A stretch of 64,000 bases of DNA from Sphingobacteriaceae bacterium GW460-11-11-14-LB5. GTDB taxonomy: Bacteria; Bacteroidota; Bacteroidia; Sphingobacteriales; Sphingobacteriaceae. Below the pieces are notes generated by a model. That model did not search any database. It saw only the letters and a program-made list of their open reading frames with translations, and was not told the origin of the DNA. The translations under genes were made by a program, and so were the position numbers. The stretch spans positions 3,782,001 to 3,846,000 of the forward strand of contig CP021237.1 in the NCBI GenBank assembly GCA_002151545.1. The letters are read 5' to 3'. Shown here piece after piece: positions 16,113-25,821 of this stretch; within the stretch, counting starts at the first letter, position 1, and the number at the start of each line of letters is the position of its first letter.

Positions 16113-18656
16113 TTAAAATCCACCTAATTGTTGTGCGATACTAAAATGGAACTGACCTTTGTTCGCATCTGGTAATCCAGGGATAGCATCAAATCCGTAT
16201 CCATAATCAATACCTAACAAACCAAATATAGGTAAGAATATTCTGGCACCCACACCCACTGATCTTCTAATATTGAAAGGGTTAAAATCACTAAACCTGT
16301 TCCAGGTGTTACCACCTTCAGCAAAGGCCAGAACGAAGGCTGTAGCTTGCTGACTTGCAATAACCGGGTAACGTGCCTCTAATACATATTTAGTGTAAAT
16401 CGGGCTACCAGATTGTTGCGCCACATTTGGATCAGAACCTACCGGAATTACTGTATTATTAGAATAACCACGCATCGCAATTAACTCAGATCCTTGTAAG
16501 AAATCGAATCCCTGCATACCATCACCACCTAGTTTGAAACGCTCGAATGCTGATTGGCCAACTGCTTTATTGTATTGACCCAAGAAACCAAACTGTGCTT
16601 GCGCTTTAATTACCAGGTTACCTACCACACGCTGATACCATTGTGAATCGAATTTCCATTTATGATATTCTGTAAAACGGTATTTTTCTTTATCAGATGC
16701 AGTTGCATAATTCACCTTGTTAAATAGTGAATATGGTGGCGTTGCCTGAATAGTGAAACGTAAGAACGATCCTGATTTAGGGAAGATTGGCGAATCTCTT
16801 GAATCGCGGCTAATCTCTTGTGATAAGTTTAAGTTATAAGAAGTACCCGTGCTAAATAAATATCCTGAATAGTTATTTAAGATATATTGTTGCAGGTTAA
16901 CGGCATGGCTTAACTGGAAATAGTTATCTGGCCAGTTTAATCTTCTACCTAAACTAACGGTTACACCATTTAAACGTATTTTTTGAAACTGAACATCTCC
17001 ACTACTTAATCCATTAGATTGTAATGAAGTAAACGCACTTACACCAAAACTTACTGGTTTCTCGCCACCAAACCAAGGTTGCGAGAATGAGAAACTATAT
17101 GATTGATAGAATTTACCATTTGTTTGCCCACGTAAGCTTAGTTTTTGTCCATCACCTTTTGGTAAAGGTTTGTAAGCTTTTAAATTAAATAAGTTACGTA
17201 ACGAGAAGTTATTAAAGGTTAAACCTAATGTACCAATGATACGGCCACCACCAAAACCACCTGATAACTCAATCTGATCTGAAGGTTTCTCTTCTACGGC
17301 ATATTCAATATCTACTGTACCATCTGCCGGGTTAGGGCGAGGCGTAGGAACCGTTTTAGACTCGTCGAAGTTACCCAACTGACCAATTTCGCGAATGGTA
17401 CGGATTAAATCACTTTTGTTAAATTTCTGTCCTGGTTTAGTACGGATCTCACGTAAAACAACCTTATCGTTTGTGATGGTGTTACCTTTTAAAGTAATGC
17501 GGTTGTTGGTATACTGCGGACCTTCGTACATGCGTAATTCCACATCAACCGTATCGCCATAAATTTTGGTCTGTACCGGATCGATATTAAAAGTTAAATA
17601 GCCATTATCGGTATACATACTGTTAATGTCGCCACCGTTTTCGCCACCACCGTTTAATTTTTTATTTAATTTTTCTTCGCTAAAAACATCACCTTTTTCG
17701 ATGGTTAATACTTTTTGCAAAATACTATCCGGATAAATGGCATTACCTGCCCAGGTAATATTACCAAAATAATACTTTTTACCTTCGTAAAGGTCCATTC
17801 TGATGTTCACCTTTTTCTTGTTGTACTGGTAAATGGTATCCTTTAATAATTCCGCATCACGATAACCTTTCTCGTGCATTTTGGCTATCATTTTTACCTT
17901 GTTCTCTTCGTATTTCTCTTTTGCGAATTTTCCAGAGCCCCAAAAGCGCCACCAGGCAAATTGTTTAGGGTTTTTAAGGTATTTTCTAAGTTTTGCCGAT
18001 TTAAAATCTTTGTTTCCGGTAAAATCGATATGCTGTACTTTAACACGGTGACCTTTATCAATATTGGCTTCTAATACCACACTGTTTTCTGCATTCGGAT
18101 CTTTACGTGTTTTGTAATCGATCTGGGTAAAGAAAAAGCCCTTATCCAATAAGTATTTTTTAACAATAGCTGAGGTCGTGTTGTACAGGTTATCGTTTAC
18201 GATTTTACCTGTTTTATCATTTAGCTTTTCCTGAATGGCCGTTTTTTCAGATTTACGAATACCTTTTAAATCGATAGAACTTAAACGCGGGCGTTCAACT
18301 ACTTCAATTTCAAAATAAACAGAATCCTGAACAAATTTTTCGATGTTAAGTTTAACATCATCAAACAAGCCCTGTGCCCACAATGTTTTAATGGCATCAG
18401 AAGTTGCCTCGCCGGGAAGAACGATTTTATCGCCTTTGGTTAATTTAGATAAAGTAATTAATACTTCTTTATCTAAATATTGGGTTCCGGTTACCGTGGT
18501 ACCACCAATGATATATTCTTTTGGACTAAAATAATCGAGATCTAAGCCACCAACCTTTAAAGAGGGGGTTACCGGTGCCTGACCTTGTGGACGTACTTGA
18601 GCGAAGGCCGGAGCGGCTAAAACTAGTAGGATTAAAACTTGAAATATTCTTTTCAT
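16113..18656 (-). CDS. bamA: Outer-membrane protein assembly factor BamA
   Basis: An 847-residue Omp85 protein that inserts beta-barrels into the outer membrane. The ATG at 18656 gives a clean signal peptide (MKRIFQVLILLVLAAPAFAQ); the upstream in-frame ATG only lengthens it. Several POTRA repeats span about residues 45-460 (for example VEVVERPRLSSIDLKGIRKS and YEGPQYTNNRITLKGN). The barrel follows, starting ELSGGFGGGRIIGTLGL. It includes the conserved lid-loop motif around RLGGDGMQGFDF (KLGGDGMQGF here) and ends in an aromatic-rich strand. It is the central gene of the envelope cluster. Confidence 0.95.
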   Translation of the reverse strand: MKRIFQVLILLVLAAPAFAQVRPQGQAPVTPSLKVGGLDLDYFSPKEYIIGGTTVTGTQYLDKEVLITLSKLTKGDKIVLPGEATSDAIKTLWAQGLFDDVKLNIEKFVQDSVYFEIEVVERPRLSSIDLKGIRKSEKTAIQEKLNDKTGKIVNDNLYNTTSAIVKKYLLDKGFFFTQIDYKTRKDPNAENSVVLEANIDKGHRVKVQHIDFTGNKDFKSAKLRKYLKNPKQFAWWRFWGSGKFAKEKYEENKVKMIAKMHEKGYRDAELLKDTIYQYNKKKVNIRMDLYEGKKYYFGNITWAGNAIYPDSILQKVLTIEKGDVFSEEKLNKKLNGGGENGGDINSMYTDNGYLTFNIDPVQTKIYGDTVDVELRMYEGPQYTNNRITLKGNTITNDKVVLREIRTKPGQKFNKSDLIRTIREIGQLGNFDESKTVPTPRPNPADGTVDIEYAVEEKPSDQIELSGGFGGGRIIGTLGLTFNNFSLRNLFNLKAYKPLPKGDGQKLSLRGQTNGKFYQSYSFSFSQPWFGGEKPVSFGVSAFTSLQSNGLSSGDVQFQKIRLNGVTVSLGRRLNWPDNYFQLSHAVNLQQYILNNYSGYLFSTGTSYNLNLSQEISRDSRDSPIFPKSGSFLRFTIQATPPYSLFNKVNYATASDKEKYRFTEYHKWKFDSQWYQRVVGNLVIKAQAQFGFLGQYNKAVGQSAFERFKLGGDGMQGFDFLQGSELIAMRGYSNNTVIPVGSDPNVAQQSGSPIYTKYVLEARYPVIASQQATAFVLAFAEGGNTWNRFSDFNPFNIRRSVGVGARIFLPIFGLLGIDYGYGFDAIPGLPDANKGQFHFSIAQQLGGF

Positions 18657-18805
18657 TAAAATTATTTGTTCAGTAATGGCCAAAAGGTAACGATATTTTA
18701 TAAAGCAAAATGTCTTTATGTTGTTCCCTTATTATGGTTTCATTTATCGTATAAAAGTGGTGCTAAGTTAGTTTAAACGCTTGTTAAAAAGTGTTAAAAG
18801 AAAAA

Positions 18806-19546
18806 TTAGTTTAATTGCTCGCTAATTTTGCCAAAACGGCGTTCGCGTTTTTGATAGTCTACAATAGCCTCGAAAAGATCTTCACGTCTGAAATCCGGCC
18901 ATAAAACATCCGTAAAATAAAACTCGGTATAAGCCATTTGCCAAAGCAGATAATTGCTGATCCGGTGTTCGCCACTGGTCCTGATCATGAGTTCAGGATC
19001 GGGTATATTTACTGTTGTTAGTTTTGATGAAAACAGGTCTTCGTTAATATCATCCAACGAAATGGTATTGTCTTTTACAGCTGATGCAATTTTTTTGGCG
19101 GCCTCTAAAATCTCCCACTTGGCACTATAACTTAAGGCCAGTGTTAACGTACATTTTTCGTTATGGGCCGTTTTCTCCATGGCTTCTTTTAAATCATCAA
19201 TACACTCCTGGGGTAAAGATGAAATATTGCCAATGGCATTTAGCTTAATATTGTTTTTATTAAGTGTTTCGGTTTCTTTGTTGATGGTCGAAATCAGAAT
19301 CTGCATCAAAGCATCTACTTCTTCTTTGGGTCTGTTCCAGTTTTCAGTAGAAAAAGCATATAAAGTGAGGTACTCAATACCCACCTCAACACAACCTTCT
19401 ACAATGTCTTTTACAGAAAGTACACCTTGTTCATGTCCGAAAACCCGCACTTTACCCTGGCCTTTTGCCCATCTTCCATTACCATCCATGATTACGGCAA
19501 TGTGCTTTGGCAGGCGGCTATTGTCTATTTGTTCTTTAAATCCCAT
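18806..19546 (-). CDS. uppS: Isoprenyl transferase (undecaprenyl diphosphate synthase)
   Basis: A 246-residue cis-prenyltransferase producing the C55 lipid carrier for peptidoglycan and O-antigen. The signature HIAVIMDGNGRWAKG carries the catalytic Asp21. FGHEQG, LTLYAFSTENWNRP and the C-terminal DPELMIRTSGEHRISNYLLWQ, ELYF-like and W-rich segments are all typical. It follows the DUF6089 gene by 19 bases and precedes bamA by 149, as commonly seen in Bacteroidota. Confidence 0.96.
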   Translation of the reverse strand: MGFKEQIDNSRLPKHIAVIMDGNGRWAKGQGKVRVFGHEQGVLSVKDIVEGCVEVGIEYLTLYAFSTENWNRPKEEVDALMQILISTINKETETLNKNNIKLNAIGNISSLPQECIDDLKEAMEKTAHNEKCTLTLALSYSAKWEILEAAKKIASAVKDNTISLDDINEDLFSSKLTTVNIPDPELMIRTSGEHRISNYLLWQMAYTEFYFTDVLWPDFRREDLFEAIVDYQKRERRFGKISEQLN

Positions 19547-19565
19547 TAATTATGTCAAAATCAGC

Positions 19566-20363
19566 TTAAAAGGAATAGCATTTTGAGGATACAAAGGTAA
19601 AAGATATGCCAACACTAACAAATAGATAAGTGTCCCTTTTTCGAAAATCGCCTCTTTGGGTACCAGGCTGTCCGATTTGGTTGCGCGAAGGATCAGATAA
19701 ATTAACCTGATTCTGGCCATTTCCAACAATCACCTGGCTAACCGGATAGCGGCCGCTCACATCATCAATATAATCTGTAGAAGGTGTTCTATAGCCCAAT
19801 TCGGTAAAAACGCTCCAGGTATCTTTGTAATTATACCTAAGCCCCAAGCCGTACGGAATAGTTAAAACCGCATTTTTATATCCATTTTCCTGGCCTTCGG
19901 TGGCTAATCGGTCTAACCGGTATTTTTCATCGTCAACTTTTACGGTAGGTTTAAAAATAACCAAACCAGCCCCAACAAAAAGATATGGGGTAAACTGCCT
20001 GTTTCCTCCACCAAGATTAAAATTGAAAAAATTAAAATCGACCAGGCCGCTAAATTCGTTTAACGATGTTTTAAAACGCAGGTTTCTTTCGCGAAATTGT
20101 TCATTACTGGAGTTGGCATCATCTGCCTTGATCTGTCCGTAGGTATAATTTAAGCGAACGCCTACATATTGGTTAAAGTTACGCTTTACATAAGCGCCGC
20201 CCGAAAAACTGCTGATTTGTAAAGGATTGTTCTGATTGAGGTCGCCCATGTAACCTGCTCCCCCACCCATTAGCCCAACTTCCCATGTACCTTCCTGCGC
20301 ACGAACAATTTGCCCGCTAAAGATAAATAAGAGGAGAATTAACAGAGGTTTGGCTGGCGTCAT
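19566..20363 (-). CDS. DUF6089-type outer-membrane beta-barrel protein
   Basis: A 265-residue protein with a signal peptide ending IVRAQ and the mature start GTWEVGLMGGGAGYMGDLNQ. Repeated amphipathic strands and a final YLFVSVGISFTFV segment suggest an eight-stranded barrel similar to OmpA-like or PorT-like families. DUF6089 genes regularly stand between nadK and uppS/bamA in this phylum. The function is unknown. It starts 2 bases after the nadK stop, so it is cotranscribed. Confidence 0.8.
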   Translation of the reverse strand: MTPAKPLLILLLFIFSGQIVRAQEGTWEVGLMGGGAGYMGDLNQNNPLQISSFSGGAYVKRNFNQYVGVRLNYTYGQIKADDANSSNEQFRERNLRFKTSLNEFSGLVDFNFFNFNLGGGNRQFTPYLFVGAGLVIFKPTVKVDDEKYRLDRLATEGQENGYKNAVLTIPYGLGLRYNYKDTWSVFTELGYRTPSTDYIDDVSGRYPVSQVIVGNGQNQVNLSDPSRNQIGQPGTQRGDFRKRDTYLFVSVGISFTFVSSKCYSF

Positions 20364-20365
20364 AC

Positions 20366-21247
20366 TTAGTAGTTACGGGTATCAATGCCCCATAATAATT
20401 TATTCCTTAACGTGTTTAAGTAAGTTTCATTGTTAAGGCGGATAAGATTTACGCAAAAATCTGCCTTTTTTATGCTAATTTTTACTGATCGTTCTACAGT
20501 TACGGTTCGGCTATCGCACGAAACCAAAAATTTAGATTCCCTGGCTTCTACCTCAAAAGAGAGTTTATTGTCATCGGGCAAAATCACTGGTCGCACGTTT
20601 AGGTTATGAGGTGCAATAGGGGTAATTACAAAATTCTCAGAATCGGGATAAATAATCGGGCCACCGCAGCTTAATGAGTATGCCGTAGAACCCGTTGGGG
20701 TAGCAATAATTAATCCGTCGGCCCAATAAGAGTTGATAAATTCATCGTTCATTGACGCATGGATAATCATCATTGCCGAATTATCGCGACGGTGAATGGT
20801 AATATCGTTTAGTGCAAAATTTTCTTCGCCAAATAAACCATTATCAGATTCTAAAGTTAAAAGTGAACGCGAATCTAAGGTATATTCTTTATTGATCAGG
20901 GCTTTAAGTGCCGATGCGATTTCGTTTTTATTGATACTGGCCAGGAAACCGAGGCGACCAAAATTGATCCCGATTACCGGTATGCCCGAATTGCGGATTA
21001 ATGATAAGGTATCGAGTAAGGTTCCGTCTCCGCCTAAACTCAGCAATACATCGGCAAGCTCCTTTAATTCGGTATGATTATGAAAAATAACGGTATTTGC
21101 CGGTAATTTAATTTTACCATGAAGCGATGTTTTAAATTTAGAATATAAAACCGGCTGAATATGATGTTCGGCTAAATGATTAAAAACCTCTTGTACATAG
21201 GGCAAGACCGTATCATTAAAATCTCTGCCGTAAATTGCAATCCTCAT
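20366..21247 (-). CDS. nadK: NAD kinase
   Basis: A 293-residue NAD/NADH kinase that supplies NADP. The GGDGT motif is in LLSLGGDGTLLDT, followed by the second conserved Gly-rich segment TPTGSTAYSLSCGGP and the ALNDITIHR substrate loop. The length is typical. It lies 9 bases after the CBS-domain gene and 2 bases before the DUF6089 gene, inside the tight hydrolase-CBS-nadK-DUF6089-uppS string. Confidence 0.95.
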   Translation of the reverse strand: MRIAIYGRDFNDTVLPYVQEVFNHLAEHHIQPVLYSKFKTSLHGKIKLPANTVIFHNHTELKELADVLLSLGGDGTLLDTLSLIRNSGIPVIGINFGRLGFLASINKNEIASALKALINKEYTLDSRSLLTLESDNGLFGEENFALNDITIHRRDNSAMMIIHASMNDEFINSYWADGLIIATPTGSTAYSLSCGGPIIYPDSENFVITPIAPHNLNVRPVILPDDNKLSFEVEARESKFLVSCDSRTVTVERSVKISIKKADFCVNLIRLNNETYLNTLRNKLLWGIDTRNY

Positions 21248-21256
21248 AAAGCAGGT

Positions 21257-21919
21257 TTATACATTTAAATAGTTCATGAAAGAATCGTAACGCTCCTGCG
21301 ATCCATCATCAATCTGGGTGTTATTGTATACCTCTTTAACCAGATAATCATATCTTTCGAAAGAGGCTACCAATGAAGTAATTTCTGTTTTGTTTACTTT
21401 GAGCGTTACTTCTAAACGTGTAGAATCTTCGAAAGAATTTACATAAGAAGAGAGTACCTGTGCATTATCGGCTTCAACAATTTGTGCAATATGTGCGAGC
21501 GAATTATCGCGGTTACTAATCTCTAACACGATGATTCCGCCAGGTTCATTTACGGCATATTGTTCGGCCACAGCATTAACCATGTTATTGATCGAAATTA
21601 AACCCACATAATTTTTCTGTTGATCTAAAACAGGAACAGCTGTCAGTTTTAGCTGACTCAATAACCTGATTACATCATAAGTATGTACATTGCTCAACAC
21701 GAAAACATTTAGCATGTTTACCGCGCTATCGCTTAAAAGGGTATCGTGATTATCAATACTTAGCAAATCATCTTCAGAAACCAAACCCAATAAGGTGACC
21801 TCGTTAACAACCGGCAAATGCTTTAGTTTAAAATCGTTCATACGATCTAAAGCTTTTTGCACCGTGTCAGCGGTCCTTAACGATGGGATTGCATCTGATA
21901 TGATTTCTGCTGCAAACAT
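21257..21919 (-). CDS. CBS-domain pair protein with ACT-like C-terminus
   Basis: A 220-residue cytoplasmic protein. Two CBS motifs fill residues about 5-125 (DAIPSLRTADTVQKALDRM...LPVVNE and NVHTYDVIRLLSQLKLTAVPVLDQQ). A C-terminal alpha/beta region (GGIIVLEISNRDNSLAHIAQIVEADNA onward, quoted here only as its start GGIIVLEISN) looks ACT-like. CBS pairs bind adenine nucleotides, so nucleotide-sensing regulation of a neighbour such as NAD kinase is possible but not shown. Its start directly abuts the hydrolase stop. Confidence 0.82.
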   Translation of the reverse strand: MFAAEIISDAIPSLRTADTVQKALDRMNDFKLKHLPVVNEVTLLGLVSEDDLLSIDNHDTLLSDSAVNMLNVFVLSNVHTYDVIRLLSQLKLTAVPVLDQQKNYVGLISINNMVNAVAEQYAVNEPGGIIVLEISNRDNSLAHIAQIVEADNAQVLSSYVNSFEDSTRLEVTLKVNKTEITSLVASFERYDYLVKEVYNNTQIDDGSQERYDSFMNYLNV

Positions 21920-22684
21920 TTATTTTAACAATATTCTATCTAAAAATTTCTCTAAAAATGCATTAAATATTTGTGGATGCTCCATCATCGGCGCATGTCC
22001 ACATTTATCAACCCAGTTTAATTCCGAATTCGGCAACAACTCATGAAATTCCTCTGCCACTTCTGGTGGTGTAACCTTATCGTTTTTACCCCATATCAAA
22101 GAAACTGGTATGGTTATTTTTGATAACTCTTTAGCCATGTTGTGGCGGATGGCCGATTTTGCCATGGTTAAAATCCTGATCACCCTCGATCTGTCGTTCA
22201 CGGTTTTAAAAACATCATCAACGAGTTCTTTGGTTGCCGTTGCCGGATCGTAAAAAGTAAATTCTACTTTTTCTTTAATGTAATCGTAACTCTCTCTGCG
22301 TGGGAAAGATCCTCCAAAAGCATTTTCATATAAACCAGAGCTACCGGTAAGTACCAGGGCTTTAACAAACTCCTGATGGGCAACTGTAAATACTAAACCT
22401 ACATGGCCACCAAGCGAGTTGCCTACAAGCACCACCTGGTTTAAATTTTTATATTTTAAAAAGCGATGAAGATATCTCGACAATGCTTTTACGCCCAATG
22501 TTAAAATAGGCAAATCGTAAATGGGTAAAATTGGAATAATTACACGATAGCGATCTTTAAACTGTTCGATAACCAGTTCCCAATTGCTTAGTTCGCCCAT
22601 TAGGCCATGTAGCAATACCAGTGTCTCGCCTGTTCCAGCTTCGATGTATTTAAATCCGTCTTCTTCTATTATCGGGTAAGTCAT
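21920..22684 (-). CDS. Alpha/beta-fold hydrolase
   Basis: A 254-residue alpha/beta hydrolase. LVLLHGLMGE is the oxyanion loop, VGNSLGGHVGL holds the nucleophilic Ser, PVSLIWGKNDKVTP supplies the acidic residue and CGHAPMMEHP the catalytic His. The sequence resembles 2-hydroxymuconate-type hydrolases, but the substrate is unknown. It is the first gene of the minus-strand envelope/nadK operon, with no obvious -7 consensus upstream. Confidence 0.82.
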   Translation of the reverse strand: MTYPIIEEDGFKYIEAGTGETLVLLHGLMGELSNWELVIEQFKDRYRVIIPILPIYDLPILTLGVKALSRYLHRFLKYKNLNQVVLVGNSLGGHVGLVFTVAHQEFVKALVLTGSSGLYENAFGGSFPRRESYDYIKEKVEFTFYDPATATKELVDDVFKTVNDRSRVIRILTMAKSAIRHNMAKELSKITIPVSLIWGKNDKVTPPEVAEEFHELLPNSELNWVDKCGHAPMMEHPQIFNAFLEKFLDRILLK

Positions 22685-22866
22685 ATATATTCTAGATGGT
22701 ATTGTGCTACTAAGTTAATAGAGTAAAATTAAATTTATGCATTTATATGCCATTTTTCTGAAATAAAATCGAAAACGGTATAAAAACGTCATTTGCATTG
22801 CGTAGAGCGATAAGCGGCCTGCGATTATTAAGCTTCTGCCTTACGCCTATATGCCCTCTACCTCAA

Positions 22867-23313
22867 TTAAGCCAGTTTTTCTTTAACAATCTCCGCAATT
22901 AATTTACCATCAGCTTTACCTGCAAGTTCTTTATTTGCCATGCCCATTACCTTCCCCATATCCTTAACCGATGTAGCACCGGATTGTTTGATTACAGCTT
23001 CGATAATTGCAGCAACTTCTGCCCTATCTAACTGTTTTGGCAAAAATTGGTTAATCACTTCAATTTCTTCTTCTTCCACCTGATACAAATCTTCGCGATT
23101 TTGTTGCTTGTAAATATCAGCAGATTCGCGGCGTTGTTTAATCAGTTTCTGAAGGATTTTAAGTTCAGTTTCTTCAGTAATTTCTTCTGAAGATCCTTTT
23201 TCTGTTTTAGCTAAAAGTAAAGCAGCTTTTATGGCTCTTAAACCTCTTAACTGTGCATTGTTTTTAGCCAACATGGCTTTTTTTATTTCCTGATCTATTG
23301 TGTTTGAAATCAT
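22867..23313 (-). CDS. GatB/YqeY-domain protein
   Basis: A 148-residue helical protein. The pattern KAMLAKNNAQLRGLRAIKAALL, LQKLIKQRRESADIYKQQNREDL and EVINQFLPKQL is typical of YqeY. The C-terminal MGKVMGMANKELAGKADGK matches the tail domain of GatB, which contacts tRNA. YqeY function is not settled; a tRNA-linked role is usually assumed. It is a single gene with ATTAACCGATTAA repeats (23320-23395) upstream. Confidence 0.9.
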   Translation of the reverse strand: MISNTIDQEIKKAMLAKNNAQLRGLRAIKAALLLAKTEKGSSEEITEETELKILQKLIKQRRESADIYKQQNREDLYQVEEEEIEVINQFLPKQLDRAEVAAIIEAVIKQSGATSVKDMGKVMGMANKELAGKADGKLIAEIVKEKLA

Positions 23314-23319
23314 TTTTTT

Positions 23320-23395
23320 ATTGCTTAATCGGTTAATTGTTATCAGGTTAATCGGTTAACTGTTTTAATCGGTTAATGGCAGGATTGCTGAATGG
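23320..23395. repeat. TTAATCGGTTAA repeat cluster
   Basis: Four imperfect direct copies of TTAATCGGTTAAt lie between the SDR and yqeY genes. The opposite-strand form TTAACCGATTAA is found in other gaps. Confidence 0.55.
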
Positions 23396-23422
23396 TTAAC
23401 TGCAAATTGCCAACCGAAAACT

Positions 23423-24181
23423 TTATACTCTATTTATAATCGTTGCGGTAGCCTGTGCAGTTGGCATAATCAACATATCGTTAATGTTAACATGTTTAGG
23501 CCTGCTTACTACATACCAAATGGCATCGGCAATATCATCGGCAATTAGGGGCTCCAGGTTTTCGTATACCTTTTTCGCCCGGTCTTCATCTCCTTTAAAT
23601 CGCACCACCGAAAATTCGGTTTCTACCATACCCGGATTAATTTCGGTCACTTTTATGCCGTGGGGCAGTAAATCGATACGCATACCTTTGCTCAAAGCAT
23701 CAACAGCATGTTTACTCGCACAATATACGTTTCCATTTGGATAAACTTCTTTTCCGGCAATAGAACCAATGTTAATAATATGACCAGATTGGTTTGGTAT
23801 CATCCAGTTGGAAACAATTTTAGTTACATAAAGCAAACCTTTCACATTGGTATCAATCATGGTATCCCAATCGTTTGTATCGCCTTTATCAATTGGATCT
23901 AAACCCTGGCTCAGGCCTGCATTGTTAATCAAAACATCAACTTTTTTCCACTCGGCAGGTAAAACTTCCAGAGCAGCGGCAAGACTTTCTTTATCGCGAA
24001 CATCGGCAAAAACCTGTTTAATGGTAATGGCGTATTTATCTTCTAAGTGATGGGCAATTTTAGCCAACCGATCTTCTCTGCGGGCCAATAATATGAGATT
24101 GTAACCTTGCTGGGCAAATGTTTGTGCACAAGCTTCGCCAATACCAGAAGTTGCGCCTGTAATTAATGCGATTTTAGACAT
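23423..24181 (-). CDS. Short-chain dehydrogenase/reductase (YdfG-like)
   Basis: A 252-residue NAD(P)-dependent oxidoreductase. The cofactor motif GATSGIGEA is at residues 8-16, followed by NNAG (LINNAGLSQGL). Catalytic Ser lies in NIGSIAGKEVYPNG, and Tyr/Lys in YCASKHA. It resembles the YdfG/serine-3-dehydrogenase group that reduces L-allo-threonine or malonic semialdehyde. The real substrate is unknown. A -7 box lies 62 nt upstream. Confidence 0.9.
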   Translation of the reverse strand: MSKIALITGATSGIGEACAQTFAQQGYNLILLARREDRLAKIAHHLEDKYAITIKQVFADVRDKESLAAALEVLPAEWKKVDVLINNAGLSQGLDPIDKGDTNDWDTMIDTNVKGLLYVTKIVSNWMIPNQSGHIINIGSIAGKEVYPNGNVYCASKHAVDALSKGMRIDLLPHGIKVTEINPGMVETEFSVVRFKGDEDRAKKVYENLEPLIADDIADAIWYVVSRPKHVNINDMLIMPTAQATATIINRV

Positions 24182-24243
24182 TTTTATGAATTTTAAGTCT
24201 CGGTATATCCTTTAAGATAACATCTTTGATTTACCTACTCCAA

Positions 24244-24251
24244 CAAAGGTA
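24244..24251 (-). promoter_or_regulatory. -7 promoter box of the SDR gene
   Basis: TACCTTTG on the minus strand, 62 nt before the ATG at 24181. Confidence 0.5.
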
Positions 24252-24271
24252 AGTTTTTTTGGATTGCAGGA

Positions 24272-25069
24272 CTATTGAAAAATCAAACTGAATGTTAATT
24301 GACGTAATTTCAACTTATCTATCGGATTAGCGTAAACCGTATTATCGTGCTGAAGCAAATCGCTGGTTGAATACGACAGTTTTATTTCGGGCGACATTTT
24401 GAAATACTCGAAATAAATATCGAAACCAATACCTGTTTCGTACGACAGGTAATTTCTTTTATTTTTTAAAAACTTATTTACGGGTGTTTCTCCTTCATCG
24501 AAGGTTTTCTTTTTCGAAGCTATATCTATCGAATATTTAGCACCGCCTAACCAATAGGCCCTAAAATTGTTCATCCGGTTCGACTTTACTTTTAAACCTA
24601 AGGGAAATTCGAACATCGTGGCCTGCACTTTTCGTTCTACTACGGTTTGAAAGTTTTTCGTCTGGCCGTTCCCTACATTAATCGGCGCCATGGGTTCGTA
24701 CTCGTAAGTGACTACCCTGTCACTAAAAATAAGAGAGGGCGTTGCCCTGATATCAAAGTTATCAGCAATCATTCTATTCATCACAAAACCCAGCCCAAAA
24801 CCTTGAGACGGTGGACTAGAAATGGCATTTAAGGTTGACGTAACCGGAATACCCGAATTTGGATCGTAAGAAGGATCAAGCGAATTTGGCACCTCATAAA
24901 AAGGCGATCGCCAGTTTTGCTTTTTAAGGATTTTGTATTCGGCCGAGATATACTGGAAATTAAAACCAAAACTCCAATCTTCATCGTCTATTCCACCACC
25001 CCAATTTTGAGCAAAGGCGGTTGTAGAAACCATAAAAAGTGAAAGAATGAGGCTTAATTTTCTGATCAT
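24272..25069 (-). CDS. PorT-like outer-membrane barrel protein (type IX secretion-linked)
   Basis: A 265-residue protein with a signal peptide ending TTAFAQ and the mature WGGGIDDEDWSFGFNFQY. It shows a short barrel with alternating strands and a final LRQLTFSLIFQ. Length, sequence style and its position directly after the menaquinone methyltransferase gene match PorT of the type IX secretion system. Its ATG overlaps the ubiE stop (ATGA), so the two are translationally coupled. A sorting-domain cargo at 36.3 kb shows the system is used. Assignment to PorT proper rather than another PorT-family barrel is an inference. Confidence 0.72.
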   Translation of the reverse strand: MIRKLSLILSLFMVSTTAFAQNWGGGIDDEDWSFGFNFQYISAEYKILKKQNWRSPFYEVPNSLDPSYDPNSGIPVTSTLNAISSPPSQGFGLGFVMNRMIADNFDIRATPSLIFSDRVVTYEYEPMAPINVGNGQTKNFQTVVERKVQATMFEFPLGLKVKSNRMNNFRAYWLGGAKYSIDIASKKKTFDEGETPVNKFLKNKRNYLSYETGIGFDIYFEYFKMSPEIKLSYSTSDLLQHDNTVYANPIDKLKLRQLTFSLIFQ

Positions 25070-25797
25070 TTGGTTCCTACATATATCGAACTTATTCCAA
25101 ACGTTAAAATTCTTTGTTTGGTACTTTTAAAGCCAACTTTTTCCATCAGGTTGGTAAAATCTTCTCCATCTGGAAAAGCAGCTACCGACTCTGGCAAATA
25201 GGTATAAGCCCTGTGGTCTTTAGAAAACAGTTTCCCAAAGAAAGGTGTTACCTGTTTAAAATAAAAACTATACAATTGTTTTACCGGAAAAACCTTCGGT
25301 TTCGAAAATTCCAGGATCACCATTTTTCCATTGGGTTTTAATACGCGGTACATATCCGTTAATCCTTTTTCGAGATTTTCGAAGTTACGCACACCATAGG
25401 CGCAGGTAATGGCATCAAAAGTATCATTTTCGAAGTGTAGGCCTTCAGAATCGCCTACCTGAACGGTAAAAACTTCGTTTAAACTACGTTCGTTAATTTT
25501 CTTTTTGGCTACTTCTAACATGCCTTCAGAAATATCAACACCAATTACCTTTTCGGGATGAAGCTTTTTAATGGCTTCGAAAGCAAAATCGCCAGTTCCT
25601 GTTGCTACATCAAGCAAGGTTCGCGGGTGGATGGAAACCAGTTCTTTAATCGCTTTCTTGCGCCATAATACATCAATGCCTAAAGAAAGAAAATGGTTTA
25701 AAAAATCGTAAGTGCCGGAAATGTTGTTAAACATGGTTGCAACCTGCTCTTTTTTAGTTGCATCTTCTACTTGGTATGGGGTGATATTCTGATTCAT
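25066..25797 (-). CDS. ubiE: Demethylmenaquinone methyltransferase (UbiE/MenG)
   Basis: A 243-residue SAM-dependent methyltransferase for the last step of menaquinone synthesis. Motif I is LLDVATGTGDFAFEA. GTYDFLNHFLSLGIDVLWR and ITCAYGVRNFENLEKGL are the UbiE signatures. The ATG at 25797 is chosen; the longer frame begins in a TTG inside the -7 box. That box ends 9 nt from the ATG. It overlaps the PorT-like gene downstream. Confidence 0.95.
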   Translation of the reverse strand: MNQNITPYQVEDATKKEQVATMFNNISGTYDFLNHFLSLGIDVLWRKKAIKELVSIHPRTLLDVATGTGDFAFEAIKKLHPEKVIGVDISEGMLEVAKKKINERSLNEVFTVQVGDSEGLHFENDTFDAITCAYGVRNFENLEKGLTDMYRVLKPNGKMVILEFSKPKVFPVKQLYSFYFKQVTPFFGKLFSKDHRAYTYLPESVAAFPDGEDFTNLMEKVGFKSTKQRILTFGISSIYVGTK

Positions 25798-25806
25798 GAT
25801 ATGGAG

Positions 25807-25814
25807 CAAAGATA
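25807..25814 (-). promoter_or_regulatory. -7 promoter box of ubiE
   Basis: TATCTTTG on the minus strand, 9 nt before the ATG. Divergent from the engB promoter at 25953; the gap carries an inverted pair of AGTCCGAAGTC-type repeats. Confidence 0.6.
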
Positions 25815-25821
25815 GAGAAAA